Shown here: piece after piece, positions 51,816 to 58,854 of the stretch
How positions within the stretch are numbered: position 1 is the stretch's first letter
Layout: the number at the start of each line of letters is the position of its first letter
Source of the DNA: Frisingicoccus caecimuris
Lineage (GTDB): Bacteria; Bacillota; Clostridia; Lachnospirales; Lachnospiraceae
Direction of reading: 5' to 3'
NCBI RefSeq assembly: GCF_004340975.1
Contig: NZ_SLXA01000002.1
Location: 186,001-250,000, forward strand
DNA length: 64,000 nt
Notes under the pieces: generated by a model
Told to the model about the DNA's origin: nothing
The model's database searches: none
The model's input: the letters and a program-made list of their open reading frames with translations, nothing else
Made by a program: the position numbers and the translations under genes

Positions 51816-51876
51816 GGGGCATCCTGTATTCCATAATCTCCGGGCAGGCGCGCACTGTCAGTCTTTGCGCGTTAAA
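51816..51876. repeat. Degenerate copy D of the palindromic repeat (overlaps MerR 3' end)
   Basis: GGGCATCCTGTATTCC...TCTCCG...GGCGCGC...GTCA...TT-GCGCG-TTA follows the order and spacing of copy B (GGGCATACCGTATGTC...GCTCCG...GGCGCGC...GTCA...TTCGCGCGATA), with scattered substitutions. The TGA stop of the MerR-DUF1648 gene (51858-51860) falls in the same GTCA as the DUF523 stop in copy B. Recognised by alignment by eye, so less sure than A-C. Confidence 0.55.
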
Positions 51877-52694
51877 GTTTTCATTCCCCAAATAAACAGT
51901 CCCAGAAATATCAGTGAATCGATCAGAAGTAATGTTGTCACATGCGTTGCAATATCGTGAACATACAGTACAGTAAACACTTCCACTGATAATATGACAA
52001 AGCAGAAAAAATTTGTCAAATAATCTGTGATCATTTCACCATAACACCATGTATATATCTGCAGTTTGTTCCGCAAATAAGGTCTGAATAATAAACGAAT
52101 AACAATGCAGGCCAATGGATAGGCAAATATGAATATTTTACCAACTGCCGAACTGACCTCACCGCCGTTCCACTGAATAGGAATCTGATTCGGCAAAATG
52201 GGCCAGACAATCAACGCTGCCGCCAGACAGGCCGCCGTCAGAATTGCCCATACCAGAAAGCCGCCCCACATATAGAGAAAGCCCACCGTATCCAACCTGA
52301 AAATTTTCGGATTAGATTGCCAGTATGTTTCCAATTCCGGCACAAATGCTTCCACATCTAAATTTTCATAGCTTATTTTGCTATCGGCCAACATGCTCTG
52401 ACAAATGATTTTCGCCTTCTCCAGATTCACCACCTGCTCGTCCAGCTTGTACATTTGTTCGCCAATGACGTCCCTCAAAGAAATCTCTTTCAAAATAATC
52501 CTGTGGATAGTTTCAATAGAAATGCCCAATGTTCGCAGATAGGCAATCTTCTTAATATCCTCCACATCCTTCTCCGTATACTCTCTATAGCCATTGCTTT
52601 CATTTCTAATAGGCTGAATCAACTTTTCCTTTTCATAAAACCGAATATTGGAACGGGCCAGTCCGGTTTTCTCTTCGACTTCTTTAATCGTCAT
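51858..52694 (-). CDS. Membrane-anchored MerR regulator fused to a DUF1648/SdpI-like segment
   Basis: Start ATG 52694 (GAAGGTG). 278 residues. The N-terminal MerR HTH is TIKEVEEKTGLARSNIRFYEKEKLIQP with a coiled helix to about residue 110. It is followed by about five membrane helices. Between the first two lies PNQIPIQWNGGEVSSAVGK, the DUF1648 motif found in SdpI-type immunity proteins. A DNA-binding domain tied to the membrane could pull DNA to a membrane signal. It is upstream of the MATE gene and could control it. Confidence 0.82.
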   Translation of the reverse strand: MTIKEVEEKTGLARSNIRFYEKEKLIQPIRNESNGYREYTEKDVEDIKKIAYLRTLGISIETIHRIILKEISLRDVIGEQMYKLDEQVVNLEKAKIICQSMLADSKISYENLDVEAFVPELETYWQSNPKIFRLDTVGFLYMWGGFLVWAILTAACLAAALIVWPILPNQIPIQWNGGEVSSAVGKIFIFAYPLACIVIRLLFRPYLRNKLQIYTWCYGEMITDYLTNFFCFVILSVEVFTVLYVHDIATHVTTLLLIDSLIFLGLFIWGMKTLTRKD

Positions 52695-52889
52695 TTCATC
52701 ACCTTCTATCTTTTTACTTAGAATATAAGGCGTAAACAAGGTTTACAGTCAAGTTTATTTCAAACGTTATGTTTTTATCCCTGCCTATTTATTCTATCAC
52801 ACCTCTTAAAGATGTGCTACAATAGAAAAGCAACTTAAATTCTCGGGAAGTCAAAACGAATTACAGAATTTTTACAGGAGAGTTACATT

Positions 52890-53714
52890 ATGCCAAATAT
52901 CATAGAAATCACGGATTTTGAGGCGCCGGAACTGGATGTTTATGCCCGCCTTAATGAAAATCAATTACTGAACCGACACGAACCGGAAAAAGGACTCTTT
53001 ATCGCCGAAAGCCCGAAAGTGATTGAACGGGCACTGGATGCGGGCTGTGTTCCGGTTTCCCTTTTATTGGAAAGAAAACATATTGAAGGACAGGCCCGTG
53101 ACATTGTCGCCCGATGCGGTGACATTCCGGTCTATACTTCGGAATTCGAAGTTTTAACGAGGCTGACTGGTTTCAAGCTGACACGAGGCGTTCTGTGCGC
53201 TATGCGCCGCCCGCCCTTACCCTGTGTTGAAGACGTATGTAACGGCGCCCGCCGGATTGCCATCCTTGAAAATGTCATGAATCCCACCAATATCGGCGCT
53301 ATTTTCCGCTCCGCGGCAGCTCTGAATATTGATGCCGTTCTGCTTACTCCGGCCAGCAGTAATCCACTGTACCGAAGGGCTATCCGGGTCAGCATGGGCA
53401 CTGTCTTTCAAATACCATGGACCTATCTTGGCAGTGAAAACGAAGAATGGCCCCGGACAAGCGTCCGGTTTCTCCAAAAGCTCGGCTTTAAAACAGCCGC
53501 CATGGCCTTAAATGACAATTCCATCCCCATCGATGATCCCCGGCTCAAGGCTGAAGAAAAGCTGGCCATTATCCTCGGCACCGAGGGTGACGGTCTGGCA
53601 TCATCCACCATTGCCGACTGCGATTATACCGTGCGTATCCCCATGTCCCATGGCGTGGATTCCCTAAACGTAGCCGCCGCCAGCGCAGTGGCCTTCTGGG
53701 AACTTGGCAGATAG
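52890..53714 (+). CDS. SpoU-family RNA 2'-O-ribose methyltransferase (TrmH-like)
   Basis: Product of 274 residues. N-terminal substrate-binding part includes EPEKGLFIAESPKVIERAL, and the trefoil-knot part has motif 1 LENVMNPTNIGAIFRSAAAL, motif 2 LAIILGTEGDGL and motif 3 IPMSHGVDSLNVAAASAVAFWE. Methylates rRNA or tRNA riboses; target not predictable. Monocistronic. Confidence 0.93.
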   Translation: MPNIIEITDFEAPELDVYARLNENQLLNRHEPEKGLFIAESPKVIERALDAGCVPVSLLLERKHIEGQARDIVARCGDIPVYTSEFEVLTRLTGFKLTRGVLCAMRRPPLPCVEDVCNGARRIAILENVMNPTNIGAIFRSAAALNIDAVLLTPASSNPLYRRAIRVSMGTVFQIPWTYLGSENEEWPRTSVRFLQKLGFKTAAMALNDNSIPIDDPRLKAEEKLAIILGTEGDGLASSTIADCDYTVRIPMSHGVDSLNVAAASAVAFWELGR

Positions 53715-53738
53715 GAAAAAATCTCAATTATTTCCGAT

Positions 53739-54776
53739 TTAAAACGCTTTAATGGCCACTTTTATTACATTATCTCGTCGATTTTCAAACAAGTCATAAG
53801 CCTCCGCAATACGTTCAAGCGGATATGTATGGGTAATCAACGGTGTTGTATCAATCTGTCCCCCTTCGATCAACCGGAGTATTTCTTCACAGTCACAGCC
53901 ATCGACTCCTCCTGTTTTAAAGGTCAGATTTTTTCCATACATATCCGGTAACGGCAGGCTTTGGGCTTCATCGTACAAAGCCACTACGGTTACAATGGCA
54001 TTTGGTCTTGCACACTTCCAGGCCATCTGGAAAGTATCTTTTGCTCCGGCCACCTCCAATACCACATCTGCTCCACCGTGATCACTGTTGTCCTTCACGG
54101 ACTGCATCAGATTTTCTGGTCCGACAACGCTCACATTCGGATAATGTTTTTCCACAAATTCTCTTCGAACAGGGTCCGTTTCGCATACAATAATCCGTTT
54201 TGGCTGTTTCAGCATGACGCACATTAACGTACAAATCCCTGTAGGTCCGGCGCCGATGATCAGTACCGTATCTTCCTGCCTGATCTCAGATATCCGGGCC
54301 GCCCAGAATCCCGTGGCAAGAATATCCCCCACAAACAATGCCTGCTCATCTGTCACAGCGTACGGAATCCGATTTAATCCCTGATCTGCATGGGGCACAC
54401 GCACATATTCCGCCTGTCCGCCGTCTATTCGGCATCCCAGGGCCCAACCGCCATCCGGGTCCGTACAGTTATTCACATACCCGTTCTTGCAAAAGAAACA
54501 TTCTCCACAAAAGGTTTCCACATTTACGGTGACACGATCTCCCGGCTTTACCCTTTTGACCCCATTCCCTACGCTCTCCACAACGCCAACCATCTCATGC
54601 CCCACTGTCACCCCGGGAACCGCCCTCGGCACCGAGCCGTGTTTGATATGCAGATCACTTGTACAGATGCTGGCCAGCGTCACCTTTACAATCGCATCCT
54701 TTGCATCCTGGAGCCTCGGCTTTGGCTTCTCCTGCAATTCAAATTTTCCATTTTCAACATATGTATAAGCCAACAT
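53739..54776 (-). CDS. Zinc-dependent alcohol dehydrogenase (MDR superfamily)
   Basis: Start ATG 54776 (AAAGGATG). 345 residues. Catalytic zinc residues are Cys in STCTSDLHIKHG-type sequence (SICTSDLHIKHG), His/Glu in VGHEMVG, and structural zinc in GECFFCKNGYVNNC. The NAD-binding loop is VLIIGAGPTGICTLMCVM. Substrate could be a sec-alcohol or polyol. Adjacent genes give no clue. Confidence 0.9.
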   Translation of the reverse strand: MLAYTYVENGKFELQEKPKPRLQDAKDAIVKVTLASICTSDLHIKHGSVPRAVPGVTVGHEMVGVVESVGNGVKRVKPGDRVTVNVETFCGECFFCKNGYVNNCTDPDGGWALGCRIDGGQAEYVRVPHADQGLNRIPYAVTDEQALFVGDILATGFWAARISEIRQEDTVLIIGAGPTGICTLMCVMLKQPKRIIVCETDPVRREFVEKHYPNVSVVGPENLMQSVKDNSDHGGADVVLEVAGAKDTFQMAWKCARPNAIVTVVALYDEAQSLPLPDMYGKNLTFKTGGVDGCDCEEILRLIEGGQIDTTPLITHTYPLERIAEAYDLFENRRDNVIKVAIKAF

Positions 54777-55011
54777 GGTATCACATCCTTTTAATTTCTT
54801 CATTGACAAGTACAATTAATTATACGGTGGAATAATAGGAATAGCAATCTTTTTCAACGTTTCAGTCGTCTGCTGTCTCCGCCTGTCGGCAGGAATATTT
54901 TTTAATATGGGATTATTGAACCCCTTTATGGTATACGATATAATAAATTCCACACATCGATGAACGATTGCCCACAGAACATGAACTGAATGAAAAGGAG
55001 TGATTCTTCTA

Positions 55012-55470
55012 ATGCGTTTAAGACAATATCAACCATCCGATTGCAAAATACTTGCAGAATTGTTTTATGACACCATCCACAAAATCAATATAAAAGACTA
55101 TTCCGTTCAACAGGTCAATGCCTGGGCAGATGGAAATATTGACTTGAAGAAATGGAATGATTCGTTCTTATCCCACCATACAGTTATCGCCGAAATAAAT
55201 ACTGTCATTGTCGGTTTTGGCGATATTGATAAAACAGGCTATTTAGACCGCTTATATGTCCACCACAATTATCAACGCCTTGGAATTGCAGCTGCGCTGT
55301 GCGATGAATTAGAATGTTCTGTAAGCACTCCAAAAATTTTTACACACGCTTCCATTACTGCCCGGGGTTTTTTTGAAAAAAGGGGATATAAAGTCATCAA
55401 CAAACAGCAGGTTCAACGACATAATGTCTTTCTCACAAATTATGTAATGGAATATCGGCGTCTGCCTTAA
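55012..55470 (+). CDS. GNAT-family N-acetyltransferase
   Basis: Start ATG 55012 (AAAGGAG). 152 residues, fold of GNAT: RLRQYQPSDCKILAELFYDT at the start, acetyl-CoA loop YVHHNYQRLGIAAALCDELE (Q/R-x-x-G-x-A), and the end ARGFFEKRGYKV. Similar proteins are linked to small-molecule acetylation; acceptor unknown. Confidence 0.85.
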   Translation: MRLRQYQPSDCKILAELFYDTIHKINIKDYSVQQVNAWADGNIDLKKWNDSFLSHHTVIAEINTVIVGFGDIDKTGYLDRLYVHHNYQRLGIAAALCDELECSVSTPKIFTHASITARGFFEKRGYKVINKQQVQRHNVFLTNYVMEYRRLP

Positions 55471-55586
55471 ATTCTCCCGACACAGTCGAATCAAATCTAC
55501 CAGTTGCCATAGATCTGCCGCTATTGTCCAAACCCATTCGTATCCAGATAAGATTGCTTCACAATAGTGATCGGCTCCCTTGACGG

Positions 55587-56105
55587 TTACCAGCCTAATG
55601 TGCAGCTCATTTCATGCCATTCTTCGCCGCCCCAGGTTGAATTGGCAATTCCACGGTCTGTAAATCCCATTTTTTGATACATCTTTACTTTTGACTTCAA
55701 ACAGGTGAGGAAAATCTCTCGTCGGCCTTTTTCCCGCTCTCTTCTTAAATACTGATACACAAGTTCGCTTCCAAGCCCCTGTCTGCGATATTCAGGCAAG
55801 ACATCCAGACCAAGCAGCATAATATTCCTGCCTCCCGGGTTATGCAGGCTGGCATCTGTAAAAAATTCATCCCTGAAATAATATTCGTCCGTAGCAATCC
55901 CATTTAAAAATCCGGCTATCTTTCCCGTTTCCTTATCAATCGCCACTAAAAACAATTCTGGCGCCGCTGCGATGCGCTCGATCATATTTCTCTCTGAACA
56001 AGCTTCATTTGGCGGAAAACAAATCTGCTCAATATCTGCTGCCTGTCCTTTTTCACTTTGTCTTATATTTCTAAATTCAAACCTCGATTTTTTATCCATA
56101 TCCAT
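55587..56105 (-). CDS. GNAT-family N-acetyltransferase
   Basis: About 170 residues with FRNIRQSEKGQAADIEQICFPPNEACSE, the acetyl-CoA loop EYRRQGLGSELVYQYL and CLKSKVKMYQKMGFTDRG. Start may be either of two ATGs (56105 or 56099). Acceptor unknown. Confidence 0.85.
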   Translation of the reverse strand: MDMDKKSRFEFRNIRQSEKGQAADIEQICFPPNEACSERNMIERIAAAPELFLVAIDKETGKIAGFLNGIATDEYYFRDEFFTDASLHNPGGRNIMLLGLDVLPEYRRQGLGSELVYQYLRREREKGRREIFLTCLKSKVKMYQKMGFTDRGIANSTWGGEEWHEMSCTLGW

Positions 56106-56179
56106 GCAACCTTTCACTCTTGATTAGACAATATCCTTTTACATTCTTAATTATATTTATCTGGATAAAGCATTGTTAT

Positions 56180-56608
56180 TTACATCTTTTTACACAAATA
56201 GCGGTATATAATCGCAGCGAATATATACTCTGCAACTGCAACACCGGCAAGAATACATACGATCAAAGTACCTGCACGTAATAGTGTGGCAATAAATGAA
56301 GCAATAAAACACGCCACCATAGTAATCGCCCATGATATGTATCCCGCACGATTACGAAGCTGTATCTTTCTTTCATCCTTTAAATTAATTTCCTGTTGGC
56401 GTATTTTTTTGCGATATACCTCTATATTTTCTGGTCTTGTATTGTGATAATACCTCACGAACTGCAAAATGGTACTAAAAATCAATGCAAACCCCATGGC
56501 AAAAATTATTGAGGAATAATAATCTTCTTGAATAGTAATTCCAATAATTGCTAAAGCTATACCAATAATGATATAAATTGCCAATATGATTTTATCACTC
56601 TTCTTCAT
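56180..56608 (-). CDS. DUF2178-like membrane protein
   Basis: Product of 142 residues with four hydrophobic helices and a cytoplasmic helix (YRKKIRQQEINLKDERKIQLRNRAG), the DUF2178 arrangement, always seen next to a small XRE regulator. It overlaps the XRE stop by 14 bases. Unknown function; probably the protein regulated by, or regulating, the XRE protein. Confidence 0.8.
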   Translation of the reverse strand: MKKSDKIILAIYIIIGIALAIIGITIQEDYYSSIIFAMGFALIFSTILQFVRYYHNTRPENIEVYRKKIRQQEINLKDERKIQLRNRAGYISWAITMVACFIASFIATLLRAGTLIVCILAGVAVAEYIFAAIIYRYLCKKM

Positions 56609-56807
56609 GCTCCTTCTCCTCGTAAATAAATATTTCTTCGATACTCATGCCAAAATATCTGGCAAGTTTAAAAGCTAACAAAATGGACGGATTGTATCTT
56701 CCATTCTCCAAAGAACCAATGGTCTGTCTTGAAACCTCCATAGCAGACGCCAATTCTTCTTGCTTAATTCCCCTTTCCTTCCTTAATTCTTCTAATCTGT
56801 TTTTCAT
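56595..56807 (-). CDS. Small XRE-family regulator of the DUF2178 pair
   Basis: Start ATG 56807 (GGGAG). 70 residues: the whole protein is the HTH NRLEELRKERGIKQEELASAMEVSRQTIGSLENGRYNPSILLAFKLARYFGMSIEEIF. These compact repressors are auto-regulated; two palindromes lie at its promoter. Confidence 0.9.
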   Translation of the reverse strand: MKNRLEELRKERGIKQEELASAMEVSRQTIGSLENGRYNPSILLAFKLARYFGMSIEEIFIYEEKEHEEE

Positions 56808-56837
56808 TGATACTTCTCCCATACCCTTTCTATGTAC

Positions 56838-56897
56838 GGAAAGCTAGCTTTCCTTATCTTAAGTATACATGATTATAAGAAAATGTCAAGTTAACTT
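56838..56897 (-). promoter_or_regulatory. Promoter and operators of the XRE-DUF2178 pair
   Basis: On the minus strand TTGACA (plus 56884-56889) and TATACT (plus 56862-56867) are 16 bases apart. GGAAAGCTAGCTTTCC (56838-56853) is a perfect 16-base palindrome at or just after the start of transcription. AAGTTAACTT (56888-56897) overlaps the upstream box and shares the half-site AACTTTCC with it. These are the likely operators of the XRE repressor. Confidence 0.7.
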
Positions 56898-57032
56898 TCC
56901 ATAAAAGGCAAAAAAATACCCTTACAGGTGCTTCCCAATCCGCCTTGTTGAGATGTTTATTAAACTTCCTCTGTGATTACATTATATAAAGGGAAGGGAA
57001 TTTCTTCGTAGTTTACGAATAGATAGAGAAAA

Positions 57033-57071
57033 AGTCCTTTGAGAAGAAGATTATTCCTCTCTCAAAGGACT
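57033..57071 (-). terminator. Terminator of the TetR-CPBP-KTR operon
   Basis: AGTCCTTTGAGA (57033-57044) and TCTCAAAGGACT (57060-57071) pair perfectly. On the minus strand they run into TTTTTCTC. The KTR gene's stop is inside the hairpin. Confidence 0.88.
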
Positions 57072-57256
57072 CGGCAAACCGCCGTTTTTGGGGGATTAAA
57101 TATAAAATCCTCTACGTCAATCAAACTTTTCTGTCGGCACTTCGGACAATAAAGTAGAAAGTTTTTTAACTCCGCATCCGCCCGTAATTGTAATCTTGTT
57201 TTATTTCCGCAAACAGGGCAACGCAACCATTCTGAAATCACATTTTCCATATCCAT
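57062..57256 (-). CDS. Cysteine-rich KTR domain protein
   Basis: Start ATG 57256 (AGGGAG). 64 residues: CPVCGNKTRLQLRADAELKN and LLYCPKCRQKSLIDVE give two CxxC zinc pairs with the KTR signature. Such proteins are common cargo of Tn916/Tn1549-like conjugative elements; function unknown. Last gene of the operon after the CPBP protein. Confidence 0.82.
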   Translation of the reverse strand: MDMENVISEWLRCPVCGNKTRLQLRADAELKNFLLYCPKCRQKSLIDVEDFIFNPPKTAVCRVL

Positions 57257-57278
57257 TATCTCCCTGTCATTCTCAATT

Positions 57279-58010
57279 TTAATGCTGTTTTTTCGGGAGT
57301 GTCTTTGTGAGAATAAAAGAATAGACAATAGTAATTGCAAACAGTACAAACTGAAAAATAATACGCTTTTCTACCGTCAATCCTGCCTCGTTTGCGAAAA
57401 TACTCGTGATGTTAATTGCGGAGTGGGTAATAATGCAGGGTAACAAACTACCGCCACGATCATAAAGAATGACAAACAGAAAACCAATCGCAATCGCTCC
57501 TGTAACTTGGAATAGGTTTTCTGCTATTCCTGCACCACTGCCATTAACCAAGTTTAGCAAATGTCCCAAACCAAATGTCACACTTGAAATGATAATCGCC
57601 GTTTTTATATTGTCTTTTGCAATCGCCTTGAACAGCAATCCTCTAAAAACCACTTCTTCCACAAAGCCAACGCAGAACATACAGATGATATAGCAGATTG
57701 TTTCAACCAACGTGAAGTTGACAGCCACTCCATTCCAAAAATTTCTCGTCATTAAAACAACCAAAGGAAGATAGTAAAGAAAATACCGAGCCGGAACGGG
57801 AGATTTGCATAGCCCGTACTGTTGCGACAAGCGATTTTTTGTAATAAAGCGCAGAAGAATAACGGCTTGCAAAACACAAAAAACGGCACTCGCAGAGTAA
57901 TTAACACCAATAACCTGATTGAGTGGATTTGCCAAAGATTGCAACACACAATAGGTTCCTATACAGACCAGCGCAAAGGCCATCTCGCTTTTCTTATATA
58001 ATTTTGTCAT
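57279..58010 (-). CDS. CPBP-family intramembrane glutamic protease
   Basis: Product of 243 residues with eight hydrophobic helices. The CPBP/Abi motifs are VEEVVFRGLLFKAI (motif 1 with the Glu pair and Arg), VTFGLGHLLN (His) and IITHSAINI (His). It overlaps the TetR stop (ATGA) and is followed by KTR. Members work in peptide maturation or bacteriocin self-protection. Confidence 0.88.
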   Translation of the reverse strand: MTKLYKKSEMAFALVCIGTYCVLQSLANPLNQVIGVNYSASAVFCVLQAVILLRFITKNRLSQQYGLCKSPVPARYFLYYLPLVVLMTRNFWNGVAVNFTLVETICYIICMFCVGFVEEVVFRGLLFKAIAKDNIKTAIIISSVTFGLGHLLNLVNGSGAGIAENLFQVTGAIAIGFLFVILYDRGGSLLPCIITHSAINITSIFANEAGLTVEKRIIFQFVLFAITIVYSFILTKTLPKKQH

Positions 58011-58573
58011 TCCATTTCCTCCTGTATGGCTAATATCGCACCTGCATATACTCGCCTCAAATGCGTCGCTATTAGTTTTTCATCATATTCTAATGAATTG
58101 TTGACAATGATACTGGCATATCCATGAACAAACAGGGCAAGCGTTATAAAAACCTCTTTTGTTTGCTCTATGCTCAAGTCCATAGTTTCCTGCATGGTAG
58201 AAATTATGGGTATGAGTTCCTCGGAGTTTACCATTTCAAGAAGGCTATTTTCAACGGCAAAACCAGATTGAAAAAGAAAGCGAAACAAATGCGGTTCTTC
58301 AACTGCAAAGCGGATATAGTTCAGTCCAATCCCTAACATGATGTCGTCCGAGTTTACATTCATCAGATATTCTGTGTGATACACGTCCGTCTTTGCATAG
58401 GCGGACTTTTTCAATTCTTCAATTGTTGCAAAATGGTACATAACAGGCTGTGTGGAACAGTTCAGTTTCTTCGCAACAGTCCTTGCATTGATATTTTCTA
58501 CTCCTGTTTCACGGGCTACCTCAAAAGCAGCGTCAATAACCATATCTTTTGTGACTTTTACCTTTGGTGGCAT
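58007..58573 (-). CDS. TetR/AcrR-family regulator
   Basis: Product of 188 residues. The N-terminal HTH is KVTKDMVIDAAFEVARETGVENINARTVAKKLNCSTQPVMYHFATIEELKK. The rest is helical. First gene of the operon with CPBP and KTR; likely represses this operon. Confidence 0.9.
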   Translation of the reverse strand: MPPKVKVTKDMVIDAAFEVARETGVENINARTVAKKLNCSTQPVMYHFATIEELKKSAYAKTDVYHTEYLMNVNSDDIMLGIGLNYIRFAVEEPHLFRFLFQSGFAVENSLLEMVNSEELIPIISTMQETMDLSIEQTKEVFITLALFVHGYASIIVNNSLEYDEKLIATHLRRVYAGAILAIQEEME

Positions 58574-58685
58574 GAGTACCTCCCTTTACAAAAAAATATT
58601 CATGTTATATAACATTAATTATATATGTACATTCAATGAATGTCAATAGGGCCAACTTGAAACGATCTCAAATAGAAATAAGAAC

Positions 58686-58720
58686 AGGGCGAAGATACTT
58701 TTTTACGGTATCTTCGCCCT
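58686..58720. terminator. Hairpin between the ubiquitin-domain gene and TetR
   Basis: AGGGCGAAGATAC (58686-58698) and GTATCTTCGCCCT (58708-58720) pair perfectly over a 9-base loop. Downstream of the ubiquitin-domain gene on the minus strand; an inverted pair ATGTAACGC (58738-58746) / GCGTTACAT (58845-58853) lies between it and that gene's stop. The remaining 58574-58685 is the TetR promoter region. Confidence 0.7.
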
Positions 58721-58854
58721 TTATCTTAGGTCTTGATATGTAACGCTTTTGGGTGTGTTTTCGCTGTTATATTGGGCGTTTTAAGCTCTGATTTCGGGTG
58801 GGTAATGTTTTTTTATATTACCTGCCCGATTTTTGCCCTTATAGGCGTTACATC

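Noticed and set aside
54860-54915. GC hairpin followed by T run upstream of the GNAT gene at 55012
   Set aside because: Stem GCCTG-tcgg-CAGG is very short and no plus-strand gene ends there.
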